64,000 bases of DNA. Origin: Maribacter zhoushanensis (GTDB lineage: Bacteria > Bacteroidota > Bacteroidia > Flavobacteriales > Flavobacteriaceae). The notes beneath the pieces were generated by a model that did not search any database, had not been told where the DNA came from, and saw only the letters and a program-made list of their open reading frames with translations. Where the stretch lies: the NCBI RefSeq assembly GCF_029350975.1, contig NZ_JARKMR010000002.1, positions 780,230 to 844,229 on the forward strand, read 5' to 3'. The position numbers and the translations under genes are program-made. Positions 19,674 to 28,664 of the stretch are shown piece by piece (the first letter of the stretch is position 1; each line of letters opens with the position of its first letter).

Positions 19674-20513
19674 TTACACCAATTTGAAACTTACAGAATC
19701 TCCACCCTTCTTTTGTGCCAATATGCAAATAGCCTTATCGGTTAACTGAACAGCTCTGGGGTAGCCACCAGTGGTTTGACCGTCTTTCATTAATACAATT
19801 AGTTTGCCTGCCGGTGTCAGCTGAACCGTGCCAGGTATAGTTGCAGAAGTAAGCATTGAAACGGTATGGGGCTGTATAGTCTCACTTAACTGATAAGCCA
19901 TTCTATTATTCTCATGTGCAACGGTAAATGTTCTAGAGAAAATTTCTTCTAACTGCTTATCGGTCAAGATATCAAATTCAGGGGCCTTATTTACTTCAAG
20001 AACAGACTCATTTAAAAATGAATCTACCTTAATCTCAGATATTTTAGGTTGAAAATCTTGTTGAACAGAAAAAGACACGGCATCATTATCTGTTAATCTA
20101 TTATATTTTGTTATCGGTTGGTAAAAAGACCTACTACCTAGAACTTCTTCAGAAGTAAATCCGCCTTTTACGGCCAAGTACGATCTAAAACCTTTTTCTA
20201 ACTTACCGAAAGAAAGTATATCTCCTTTTTCTATCGTATATACCTTATAATTTTGAATAGGTAGGTTATTTAACGTAGCTGACATTTTTGCCCCACCAAG
20301 TGCTATATATGTTTCTTTTTCAAAGATAAGCGTTGGTCCTGTCATGGTAATTTCTAACACTGCTGCAGATTCTTCATTCTCAAGTAAAGAATTGATTTTA
20401 AAAACCGAAATCTCATCCATAACTCCTGAAACCGGCACACCTTTATTTCTATAATCAAATCTACCTGCATCTTGTATGGTTGTGTAAAAACCTGCTTTTA
20501 GAATTTTAAGCAT
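19674..20513 (-). CDS. pxpC: 5-oxoprolinase subunit C (biotin-dependent carboxyltransferase-like family)
   Basis: PxpC is the KipA/YbgK-type subunit of the prokaryotic ATP-dependent 5-oxoprolinase (PxpABC), which opens pyroglutamate to glutamate. The 279-residue protein begins with LKAGFYTTIQDAGRFDYRNKGVPVSGVMD, the family start block. It ends with LIVLMKDGQTTGGYPRAVQLTDKAICILAQ. It overlaps pxpB by 8 bp, so translation is probably coupled. It is somewhat shorter than the ~310-residue E. coli homologue. Older annotation may call it an allophanate hydrolase subunit 2. Confidence 0.93.
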   Translation of the reverse strand: MLKILKAGFYTTIQDAGRFDYRNKGVPVSGVMDEISVFKINSLLENEESAAVLEITMTGPTLIFEKETYIALGGAKMSATLNNLPIQNYKVYTIEKGDILSFGKLEKGFRSYLAVKGGFTSEEVLGSRSFYQPITKYNRLTDNDAVSFSVQQDFQPKISEIKVDSFLNESVLEVNKAPEFDILTDKQLEEIFSRTFTVAHENNRMAYQLSETIQPHTVSMLTSATIPGTVQLTPAGKLIVLMKDGQTTGGYPRAVQLTDKAICILAQKKGGDSVSFKLV

Positions 20514-21243
20514 CTATCTTAATTTTTTCAGGTTTATAAATTCCTACTTCAGCTTCTATCTTACGAAGGTCATGTTCAGCTTTTGATATTCTATAAAATT
20601 CAATTTTATCACCAACACTCACAAAACAGGGATTCTCTTTTGTAGCATCAAAAATTGGCACCGCGCAATTACCTATAATATTCCAACCACCAGGTGACTC
20701 TTGCGGATAAATACCTGCTTGTTTTCCTGCTATACCAACAGCACCTTTTATTACTTTAGGTCTTGGAGTAGCTTTTCTTGGTAATTCTAATTCCTTATCA
20801 ATACCACCTAGATACATGAAGCCGGGCAAAAAGCCAATACCAAAAACGGTATATGTAGCTCCCGTATGCATAGCAATAATTTCTTCTTTTGTTTTATGAA
20901 GCTGATTTGCCACTTCCTCTAAATCAAGACCGAACTCCAAGTCATACGAAACAGGTAATCGCCATAAGTATCTATCTGGCTTTGGCGACTCTTTCAATTG
21001 TATGTACCACTTATGTATGTCAGAGGATAATTTTTGAAAATCAAGTTGTTTTGTTCTGTTTATAATCAAAAGAGAATTATAAGAAGGTACTAGCTCCCAC
21101 GCTTTATCAGTAAACACTTCTTTGGTCAAAAACCTTTCGAAATGTAAAATCTTTTCTAATATAATTTCACTGACCTCGTTTGGCCATTCTATCAAGACAG
21201 AATGAGCACCAAATGGTTTAATATTTATTTTAGGGGAATTCAC
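20506..21243 (-). CDS. pxpB: 5-oxoprolinase subunit B
   Basis: PxpB is the KipI-like partner of PxpC in 5-oxoproline hydrolysis. The 245 residues contain the family core VFGIGFLPGFMYLGGID with PRKATPRPKV, and GIAGKQAGIYPQESPGGWNIIGN. The N-terminus FGAHSVLIEW is typical. It overlaps pxpA by 4 bp and pxpC by 8 bp. In Bacillus the homologue KipI was first studied as a histidine-kinase inhibitor. Here the full pxpABC set argues for the metabolic role. Confidence 0.94.
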   Translation of the reverse strand: MNSPKINIKPFGAHSVLIEWPNEVSEIILEKILHFERFLTKEVFTDKAWELVPSYNSLLIINRTKQLDFQKLSSDIHKWYIQLKESPKPDRYLWRLPVSYDLEFGLDLEEVANQLHKTKEEIIAMHTGATYTVFGIGFLPGFMYLGGIDKELELPRKATPRPKVIKGAVGIAGKQAGIYPQESPGGWNIIGNCAVPIFDATKENPCFVSVGDKIEFYRISKAEHDLRKIEAEVGIYKPEKIKIDA

Positions 21244-21983
21244 GATTTTACTTGTAGATTATGATGTGGCAATTCATTTGAAAGATACGCCAAAATTTGC
21301 AATGCAGTGGGAGTATCTCCATGAATACAATAGGTATCAGCATTAATATTTACATTCTTGCCTGTTATGGTTTTTACGACCTTATCATTATACATGCATA
21401 AAATATGATTTAAGACCTCTTCTCCAGACGTAATCAAGGCGTCTTTCTCTTTCCTTGACACCAAACTTAAATCATCATTATAATTTCTATCTGCGAAAGC
21501 TTCTACTAAAACTTTGAATCCGTTTTTAATTGAAAGTTTGTGAATGACACTATTAAAAGGAACGTATAACAAAGCACTACTTTTATAAGGTGCAATTGCA
21601 GATAAAAAGGTTTCTGCCAAATGCTCATCTTTAGCTATGTCATTGTATAAAGCACCATGAGGTTTTATATGATGCAATGGTATATTTAATTCTTCGCGAA
21701 CAGATTCAAATAACTCCAACTGTGTTTGAATACTTTCAACAAGCTCATCATTCGGAATTGACATACTTACCCGTCCAAAATTTTGGCTATCGGGATATGA
21801 CGGATGCGCACCAACCTTAACTTGATGTTTCTTTGCCAGTTCTAAACAAAATTGAATAATCTCTTTTGAACCTGCATGACCACCGCAGGCAATGTTACAA
21901 GATCTTATCATTGGAAACAGGTCTTTCTCATTACCTATACCTTCCCCAACATCACAATTAATATCTATACTTCTTTTCGTCAT
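21240..21983 (-). CDS. pxpA: 5-oxoprolinase subunit A (LamB/YcsF family)
   Basis: PxpA is a TIM-barrel-like YcsF protein required with PxpBC to cleave 5-oxoproline, a damage product of glutamine and glutathione metabolism. Hallmarks in the 247 residues are DINCDVGEGIGNE at the N-terminus, SCNIACGGHAG, VGAHPSYPD, HIKPHGALYN and the C-terminal YCIHGDTPTAL. Its start codon abuts the stop of the upstream transporter gene with no spacer. This is the order transporter-pxpA-pxpB-pxpC. Confidence 0.95.
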   Translation of the reverse strand: MTKRSIDINCDVGEGIGNEKDLFPMIRSCNIACGGHAGSKEIIQFCLELAKKHQVKVGAHPSYPDSQNFGRVSMSIPNDELVESIQTQLELFESVREELNIPLHHIKPHGALYNDIAKDEHLAETFLSAIAPYKSSALLYVPFNSVIHKLSIKNGFKVLVEAFADRNYNDDLSLVSRKEKDALITSGEEVLNHILCMYNDKVVKTITGKNVNINADTYCIHGDTPTALQILAYLSNELPHHNLQVKS

Positions 21984-23177
21984 CTATAAAACACCTAAAA
22001 CGGTTAGTATACTTTTAGCACCTAATAAAACGGAAAGGAGAATAATTAGTCCGCCGAAAATATTCTGCAACATAGAATTTTTATATTTTCCCATCACTCC
22101 CGCTCTATTTACAACCCACAATAAAAAGACCGCAATAACAGGCAACAACAATCCATTTGTTATCTGAGCAAATTTGATAATCTCAATAGGTTTAATTCCG
22201 AAGGACAAAAAGAAAACACCCAGCCCTAAAATAACCATCCAAATCATTCTAAACTTAGCATCTTTAAACTCAGCTTTCCAACCAAAGCAGCTATTGGCAA
22301 CATAAGCTGCAGCCAAGGGCGCCGTAATTGCCGAAGTAATACCAGCAGCACACATACCAATACCTAAAAAATACAAAGCAGCAGACCCGTACAGTGGTTC
22401 CAAAGCTTTTGCCATATCAATTACATTATTGACCTCAGATGAATTTATAGCCGCAGCAGAAATAATTATACTAACAGAAACCAGCCCCCCTAATATTATA
22501 GATACCAAAGTATCTCTTTTAGCCAATTCTAGATCATCTTTAGATTTCCATTTCTCACTGACCAAGGCAGCATGTAAAAAGAGGTTATATGGAACAACGG
22601 TTGTACCAACCAAAGCTATTATGGTAAGAATACCTTTTTCAGGAACCATAGGTACCAAAAGACCTTTTAATAGTTGCCAAACATCTGGCTTGGTCAATAT
22701 AGCTGTCATAACAAAAGACAAACTCATAATAAGGACCAACACTATAAACACTTTCTCTAGGGCTTTATAACTACCTAGATATAACAAGAGAAATGCAAGA
22801 CCACCTAATATAAAAGGGTATAAATTACTGTATTCCATTCCAAACAAGGCTTCCATACCTAAGGTGGCACCACCAATATTACCAGCTTCATAAGAAGCAT
22901 TACCTATTATAATGGCAGAAAAGATAAGAGCGATAACACTATTACGAATCCAAGGATTATGCAGCTCTTGCTTAATTACATCTGCCAATCCCTTTTGTGT
23001 TACTATACCTAAACGTGCAGACATTTCTTGAAGAATATATGTTGCTATGATAGATAACAACATGGCCCACAACAAACTAAACCCAAAATCCACTCCTGCC
23101 AAGGTACATGCCGTAACCGTTCCCGGACCAATGAACGCCGCAGCCACCAGTACTCCCGGACCTAATTTCTTAAACAT
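21984..23177 (-). CDS. Nramp-fold transporter of the 5-oxoprolinase operon, lacking canonical metal-site residues
   Basis: The 397-residue inner-membrane protein has about eleven hydrophobic helices and the Nramp (SLC11) fold signature. The TM1 motif that is DPGN in metal-transporting Nramps reads G17-P-G-T20. The TM6 MPH motif reads V195-P-Y197 (GTTVVPYNLFLHA). Asp, Asn, Met and His of the metal site are therefore missing. The gene leads the pxpABC operon. A YcsG-type Nramp relative sits beside the YcsF/KipI/KipA genes in Bacillus. I infer uptake of 5-oxoproline or a related small molecule rather than Mn/Fe, which is unproven. Confidence 0.88.
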   Translation of the reverse strand: MFKKLGPGVLVAAAFIGPGTVTACTLAGVDFGFSLLWAMLLSIIATYILQEMSARLGIVTQKGLADVIKQELHNPWIRNSVIALIFSAIIIGNASYEAGNIGGATLGMEALFGMEYSNLYPFILGGLAFLLLYLGSYKALEKVFIVLVLIMSLSFVMTAILTKPDVWQLLKGLLVPMVPEKGILTIIALVGTTVVPYNLFLHAALVSEKWKSKDDLELAKRDTLVSIILGGLVSVSIIISAAAINSSEVNNVIDMAKALEPLYGSAALYFLGIGMCAAGITSAITAPLAAAYVANSCFGWKAEFKDAKFRMIWMVILGLGVFFLSFGIKPIEIIKFAQITNGLLLPVIAVFLLWVVNRAGVMGKYKNSMLQNIFGGLIILLSVLLGAKSILTVLGVL

Positions 23178-23391
23178 CTATTAAAATTATAGTTCATGTA
23201 AATATAATTCGTAAATCTGACTTTCTTCACCTTACTCAGAAACATTTTCACCACAATTTTAACATTTCAAAATGCCGTTAATCTAAAAAAATGCAGTTCG
23301 TCTAAAACTTGGATGTCATTCATCGAGATTACATAATAATCCAAAAAGAAGTAGGTTATAGCTATCCCCAAACCTTAAACTTAACCTATTA

Positions 23392-23838
23392 ATGATTTGT
23401 TTAGAATGTAAGAAAGAACTCGGTTATTTAGATCACAAAAATGCAATGGAAAGTGCAGGTGTAGAGCTTTGTGCCAAACACCATGAACGAATTAAGTTAT
23501 TGATAAATAAACACAACACACCACTAGAGGCTATACAGCTTTATTATGCGCTGAAAGAAGCAGGTGTAAATTCTATGTTAGAATGGTGGGACGGTAAAAA
23601 GTCTATTGACATTGCCATTTCTCGTGTAAAACTCAATATTGAAATTGATTCTGAATATGAAAAGCTGACAGAACATGAGGCTATCAATAATTTAGAAGAA
23701 GCAATGCACTCATTTAAAAATGGTTTTACCACCATTAGAATTCCGCATATTGTAGTACGCTATTATTTAAATGAAACCGTAAATAATATTATTGGAATAA
23801 TGGAAGGCTTAAAAGCCAACATTAAAGTTATTAACTAA
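23392..23838 (+). CDS. Small protein with N-terminal CxxC/CxxH zinc-knuckle and possible restriction-endonuclease-like fold
   Basis: The product has 148 residues and no signal peptide. A putative zinc site is formed by C3, C6, C27 and H30. The rest resembles the short DUF559/Vsr-like nuclease fold. It has a WWDGKKSIDIAI strand with D73, then KLNIEIDSEYE with an ExD pair (E84, D86), a helix, and a final FTTIRIPHIVV strand. This is the D...ExD pattern of PD-(D/E)xK proteins, but a clear catalytic lysine after it is missing. The assignment is by eye only. It is followed 10 bp later by a membrane-protein gene, probably as one transcript. Confidence 0.7.
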   Translation: MICLECKKELGYLDHKNAMESAGVELCAKHHERIKLLINKHNTPLEAIQLYYALKEAGVNSMLEWWDGKKSIDIAISRVKLNIEIDSEYEKLTEHEAINNLEEAMHSFKNGFTTIRIPHIVVRYYLNETVNNIIGIMEGLKANIKVIN

Positions 23839-23848
23839 AAAACTAGAT

Positions 23849-24412
23849 ATGGAAAATTCTAAAAAAGCATTTAGAAACCCCATTAGGGCTGCAATAGCAA
23901 CTCTTTTAATTGGTATGGTTATGCGAATACTTCATTATCCGTTTTCTGAAGGAATAATTTTTATATCCTTTGCCGCCATACTGATATTATATACAGTCCG
24001 CTTTTCAAAAAAGGAAGAAAAAAAATCGGTCGATTTAATTAAAATGGCTTTGGTACTTTTTTGGACCACCAACGGAATATTGACAATTTTAGATTTTACC
24101 CATACTTTATTTTTTCAAATTGGAACGGCATTTACTTTTATTGCATGGTTTGCAATGGAAGGCACCTCCTACTTCATGTCTAAAGACGGAGATGTAAACA
24201 ATAGCATGACAGAAATTATATGGAATTTTGTAATGGTTATAGGTGTAATCACCCTTATCTGTGGTGGACTCATGCATTTATTAACATGGAATTACTCTAT
24301 ACCTGTACTTACACTTGGTTTAACCATTGTAACCAGTTACATACTTAAAGACATTTTTACAACACCAAAAAATAACGAAGACGATATTAATAATGAAGAG
24401 TTATATTCTTAA
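23849..24412 (+). CDS. Hypothetical multi-pass membrane protein
   Basis: The protein has 187 residues and about six hydrophobic helices (for example AAIATLLIGMVMRILHYPF, EGIIFISFAAILILYTV, IIWNFVMVIGVITLICGG). An acidic cytosolic tail (NNEDDINNEE) closes it. I do not recognise a family. The GlyMet-rich first helix with LHYP is reminiscent of gliding-type small membrane proteins, but that is weak. It lies 10 bp after the CxxC protein gene, so the two are probably an operon. The 3' end is followed by degenerate yifB-like DNA and no clear terminator. Confidence 0.7.
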   Translation: MENSKKAFRNPIRAAIATLLIGMVMRILHYPFSEGIIFISFAAILILYTVRFSKKEEKKSVDLIKMALVLFWTTNGILTILDFTHTLFFQIGTAFTFIAWFAMEGTSYFMSKDGDVNNSMTEIIWNFVMVIGVITLICGGLMHLLTWNYSIPVLTLGLTIVTSYILKDIFTTPKNNEDDINNEELYS

Positions 24413-24439
24413 GGAATACTACTCTTTTACAAACAGTAA

Positions 24440-24513
24440 TACCCCAACCAACCCTCTCAAGTTGGTGAACAGTTTTGAATGGTTTTTTGAAATATAATTA
24501 CCATTCAATTCTT
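24440..24513 (-). pseudogene. Degenerate duplicate of the yifB 3' end
   Basis: The plus-strand text from TACCCCAACC at 24440 aligns over ~75 bp with the true yifB 3' end from TACCCCAACC at 24627. Shared blocks include the CCCTCTC stretch, TTGAATGG, GAAATAT and CCAT. Translated on the minus strand it gives LNGNYIS where yifB has LDGNHIS, then drifts. The copies lie 187 bp apart. It reads as the relic of a partial tandem duplication that has lost function. Confidence 0.6.
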
Positions 24514-24625
24514 GTTCATTTAAAATCTAAAGAACTTCTCTTTGCACGTTCATGTTGGTTAGATCCCGTCTACTACAGCTTAATTAATAAAAATTACAAC
24601 GTGCAGATTAAATTAGCTTTAAAGA

Positions 24626-26161
24626 TTACCCCAACCACCCCTCTCTATCTAATGAGCGGTATTGAATGGCTTCAGAAATATGGTTGCCATCTAAATTTTC
24701 AGCGCCGCCTAGATCAGCTATAGTTCTTGCTACTTTTAAAATTCTATCATACGCTCTGGCGGAAAGGTTCAATCTCTCCATCGCATTTTTCAACAAGGCT
24801 TTGGACTTATCATCTAACTTACAATATTCACGAATTTGCTTGGTATTCATCTGAGCATTGTAGTGCACATTTTCCATACCCTCAAATCTAGCAGTCTGTA
24901 ATTCTCTAGCTGCAGTAACCCGCTTTCTAATGTCTACACTACTCTCCCCTTTTCGTTCTTCGGATAATTTTTCGAACGGTACGGGAGTAACCTCAATATG
25001 AATATCTATTCGATCCAACAAAGGACCAGATATTTTACTTAGATACCGCTGCATTTCAGCAGGTGATGAAGTTACGGGAGCATCTGGGTCATTAAAGTAT
25101 CCGCCCGGACTTGGGTTCATACTTGCCACCAACATAAAACTACTTGGGTAGGTAACGGTAAAACGAGCTCTAGAAATAGTTACTTCCCTATCTTCTAAAG
25201 GTTGGCGCATTACCTCTAATACTCCACGCTTAAATTCTGGCAATTCATCTAAGAACAAAACCCCATTATGAGAAAGGGAAATTTCTCCCGGTTGCGGGTA
25301 TGCTCCGCCGCCTACAAGGGCGACATCCGAAATTGTATGATGGGGACTTCTAAAAGGTCTCTGACTCATTAATCCCATGTTCTTAATCTTACCGACCACG
25401 CTATGAATTTTAGTGGTTTCTAAAGCTTCATGCAAGGTCATTGGTGGTAAAATTGAAGGCAACCTTTTTGCAAGCATGGTTTTACCAGCACCTGGCGGAC
25501 CAATTAGAATTATATTATGACCGCCAGCAGCAGCAATCTCCATGCAGCGTTTAATACTTTCTTGCCCCTTTACGTCAGAAAAATCAAATTCTGGAAAATC
25601 AAGATTCTTATAAAACTCTTCTCTAGTATCTATGATGGTTTGCTCAAGCGGAGTACCTTGATCAAAGAAGTCTAAAACCTGTCTTATGTTATCAACTCCA
25701 TATACTTTTAAATCTCCAACAATTGCCGCTTCTTTAGCATTGGCAGTTGGTAGAATAAAACCTGTAAAACCTTCTTCTTGCGCTTTAATAGCAATTGGCA
25801 AAGCTCCTTTTATAGGCTGCAAGCTACCATCTAAAGACAGTTCGCCCATGATAATATACTTATCTATATTTTCTGATTTTATTTGACTAGATGCAGCTAA
25901 TATGCCAATAGCCAAGGTAAGATCATAAGCAGAGCCTTCTTTTCGAAGATCTGCAGGAGCCATATTTATAGTGATTTTTTTGCCCGGAATTTTATATCCG
26001 TTATTCTGTAGTGCGGCTGCTATTCTATAATTACTCTCTTTAATAGCATTATCTGGCAACCCTACTAAATGATAACCAATTCCTTTATCAATATTTACTT
26101 CAACAATTATCGTAGTGGCCTCTACACCAAATACTGCACTCCCATAAACTTTTGTAAGCAT
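24626..26161 (-). CDS. YifB-family Mg-chelatase-like AAA+ ATPase
   Basis: The 511-residue cytoplasmic ATPase belongs to the YifB/ComM group. ComM is a branch-migration helicase that aids integration of transforming DNA. An N-terminal Lon-like subunit ChlI domain (residues ~20-165, GLPDNAIKES and GELSLDGSLQPIKG) precedes the AAA module with Walker A at G221-T228 (GPPGAGKT). Then come the Walker B region FLDELPEF, the sensor region VASMNPSPGG and the ChlI C-terminal domain ending in the conserved IQYRSLDR. It starts 2 bp after the penicillin acylase stop, in the same direction. Confidence 0.93.
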   Translation of the reverse strand: MLTKVYGSAVFGVEATTIIVEVNIDKGIGYHLVGLPDNAIKESNYRIAAALQNNGYKIPGKKITINMAPADLRKEGSAYDLTLAIGILAASSQIKSENIDKYIIMGELSLDGSLQPIKGALPIAIKAQEEGFTGFILPTANAKEAAIVGDLKVYGVDNIRQVLDFFDQGTPLEQTIIDTREEFYKNLDFPEFDFSDVKGQESIKRCMEIAAAGGHNIILIGPPGAGKTMLAKRLPSILPPMTLHEALETTKIHSVVGKIKNMGLMSQRPFRSPHHTISDVALVGGGAYPQPGEISLSHNGVLFLDELPEFKRGVLEVMRQPLEDREVTISRARFTVTYPSSFMLVASMNPSPGGYFNDPDAPVTSSPAEMQRYLSKISGPLLDRIDIHIEVTPVPFEKLSEERKGESSVDIRKRVTAARELQTARFEGMENVHYNAQMNTKQIREYCKLDDKSKALLKNAMERLNLSARAYDRILKVARTIADLGGAENLDGNHISEAIQYRSLDREGWLG

Positions 26162-26163
26162 TT

Positions 26164-28557
26164 TTAATCCTTTGGCTTAAATGTAAGGATTTCTTTACTC
26201 TTTTGAATTTCATTCTTATTCATCATCATTTTACGAAACTTTCCGTTTACATACATTTCCGCTTGATCTCTGTAGTGTTTACTAAACGGATTACCTGATT
26301 GCCCGGTAGGTAGAATACTAATACTGTTCTCTACATCAGAAAAATCTACAAGCCTTCTTGTAGAAGGTCCTGAAGTAGTTTTGTAGAAACCAGTTTCGTC
26401 ATATGAGAATGCCAAATTATTAATCACTTCCCTTGTACCGTTAACAGAAAAAGGACCTACATTAAAAAAGGAGCGTAATGCCGCTATTTGACCAATAGGA
26501 TGAGGATGCTCAAGACTATGAACCCTCTCCCATCGCCAATAATTCATGTTATTACCAAAATCTTTTTCTAATGAAGCTACTGCATCCATAAAAGATTTGT
26601 TCACAATATCTACCATGCTTTCTTGAATATCGGATGTATTAACATCATCTAACCATACAGATTCCTCATCTTTAGATAACGGCGCAATTAATCGCTTTAC
26701 AAAGTGGGTATTTATAAACTGATTGAACAACTCTTCATCCAATTCGTCTTCAAAGGTATTTTCTAAAAAGTAATACACCCATCTATTATAAATAGTTGCT
26801 TCTATTGAAGATAACTCGTAATCCCCTGTCCACATTTTTAGACTATCAATAGCTTTTAATCCGTTTTCACTTAGTAGCGAAACATCAATATACTTTGATA
26901 AATTAGTTACAATTTCAGGGTCTACAGATGAAATAACATCGGTAATCATGTCACTTGCCGAATCTAAATTCCAATCATTTTTCCGCTCTAACAACTGCAC
27001 TATACGTTTACCCCTATTTTCAGGTAAATAGTACCCTGGGTAAAGCATACCGGCTATAGAGTCAGGCTGATTATTCGCAGAATACACGTAGTTACTTGGT
27101 GGATTAATAGCCTGAGGATTTTCCTTAAAAGGAATAAATTCTTTTTCTACCGGTAGCCCTTCGCCTACTTCAAAAATCAACTTCGTATTTACAGAATCAG
27201 GAATGTTATAAAGCTGTGCCGTAGCAAACCAAGCTACATTACCTTCATTATCACCATACATTATATTTAAACCAGGTGCATGAATTTTTGGTAAGGCTTT
27301 CTTGAACGCTGTAAGATTATTAGAATGACTTAAACCGAATAACGCATCTATAACTCTATTTTCTACCTGAGTATATAGCCAAGACATTGCAATAGGTCTT
27401 TCGCCCTGTACTTGATCGGCTATTCCATTTAAAATTGGACCGTGGTTGGATTTTTTATAGGTAAACTCCACATCAGAAGAATCTTTTACCTTAAAAGTCT
27501 TCGTGATGATTTCATAGTCTACATATCCGTTTTCAGATAAGTATTGATTTTCGTTATCTGGATTATTCTCTTCATAATAAAAATCAACATCATCATTCTC
27601 GAACATGGTTAGACCATAAGCAACCTTTCTATTATGCCCTAAAAGCGGAAATGGTATACCTGCAATATGATACCCATATTTAGAATATGATGGTGTTTCT
27701 ATATGAGCTTCAAACCAAACCGAAGGCTGAGCAAAACCTATATGAGGATCATTGGCAAAAATAACTTTACCATTCTTAGTTTTTTCAGGTGCTATCACCC
27801 AACTATTACTTCCTTCGAATAAAGGAATATCCAAAACTCCTAAAGCTTTGTTTACTGAAGCAGTAAGATTATTCTGAATAGTATCTGATAAAGTAGGGTT
27901 ATAGTTCTTAATCCATTCCGTATCAACGCTAGAACCTACATGCAAGCCATTTAAATATTCAGGTCCTAATTTGGCATTTATAGTAGTCAAAAGAGGATCT
28001 GTTTTATGAGCCATAGCAAAACTAAAAGCCATATAACCAATAGTATTATAAACGTCTTCCAATACAAATTCTTTTTTATCTATACCTGTTAGATAAAACT
28101 CTACCGGTGTGGGCCTTTCTTTTATAAATTGATTGATACCATCTAAGTAAGCTTTAGTCAAAATAACACCAGCATCACTCTCATCTGCATTATTTGCTGT
28201 CACTTTAGAGGCATCTGCAATACCTAGAGATAAAAAGAATTTATCAGTACCTATTAAATCCGCACCAAATACTTCTGACAGACCACCACTAGCAATTCTT
28301 CTAAGAAGTTCCATTTGCCAAAGACGATCCTGTGCATGAACATAACCTAAAGTTCTAAAGGCATCTTTTTCATTCTCTCCATAAATATGAGGAATACCAT
28401 ACTCATCGTAGTAGACATTTACTTCTTGCTCAAGGTCTGCAAGTTCTTTTTCACCGGAATAATCTGGCTTTAAAGTGTACGCAAATAGTCCGACAACAAT
28501 AATCAGAAGGGTAATAATAACCAATAGGAAAGCTCCTATTTTTTTTAATGTTTTCAT
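26164..28557 (-). CDS. Penicillin acylase family N-terminal-nucleophile hydrolase
   Basis: I chose the start at 28557 (MKTLKKIGAFLL). It gives a proper N-terminal hydrophobic segment, while an upstream in-frame ATG at 28584 would only add nine polar residues. The 797-residue precursor shows the family N-block VYYDEYGIPHIYGENEKDAF and GYVHAQDRLWQMELLRR. The autoprocessing site and beta-chain nucleophile is G249/S250 (SNSW, like SNMW in penicillin G acylase). Then come NDPHIGF, GHNRKVAYGLTMFENDDVDFY and the late HPIGQ region. It is periplasmic, cleaving an amide bond of unknown substrate. Members include beta-lactam and acyl-homoserine-lactone acylases. yifB follows 2 bp later. Confidence 0.92.
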   Translation of the reverse strand: MKTLKKIGAFLLVIITLLIIVVGLFAYTLKPDYSGEKELADLEQEVNVYYDEYGIPHIYGENEKDAFRTLGYVHAQDRLWQMELLRRIASGGLSEVFGADLIGTDKFFLSLGIADASKVTANNADESDAGVILTKAYLDGINQFIKERPTPVEFYLTGIDKKEFVLEDVYNTIGYMAFSFAMAHKTDPLLTTINAKLGPEYLNGLHVGSSVDTEWIKNYNPTLSDTIQNNLTASVNKALGVLDIPLFEGSNSWVIAPEKTKNGKVIFANDPHIGFAQPSVWFEAHIETPSYSKYGYHIAGIPFPLLGHNRKVAYGLTMFENDDVDFYYEENNPDNENQYLSENGYVDYEIITKTFKVKDSSDVEFTYKKSNHGPILNGIADQVQGERPIAMSWLYTQVENRVIDALFGLSHSNNLTAFKKALPKIHAPGLNIMYGDNEGNVAWFATAQLYNIPDSVNTKLIFEVGEGLPVEKEFIPFKENPQAINPPSNYVYSANNQPDSIAGMLYPGYYLPENRGKRIVQLLERKNDWNLDSASDMITDVISSVDPEIVTNLSKYIDVSLLSENGLKAIDSLKMWTGDYELSSIEATIYNRWVYYFLENTFEDELDEELFNQFINTHFVKRLIAPLSKDEESVWLDDVNTSDIQESMVDIVNKSFMDAVASLEKDFGNNMNYWRWERVHSLEHPHPIGQIAALRSFFNVGPFSVNGTREVINNLAFSYDETGFYKTTSGPSTRRLVDFSDVENSISILPTGQSGNPFSKHYRDQAEMYVNGKFRKMMMNKNEIQKSKEILTFKPKD

Positions 28558-28664
28558 AGTTCTGTTTGGGGGAATTGTTCCCAAGTTAAAACTATTTTTT
28601 ACATTAAACGCCTCGTAGCTCTGCTTTTTATTGACAAGTAGTCAACATCCTACAAAACTATATA

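Noticed and set aside
24475..24723. Rightward 82-codon ORF at the yifB 3' end
   Set aside because: It runs antisense over the yifB end and its degenerate duplicate. The duplication explains the sequence better than a gene.
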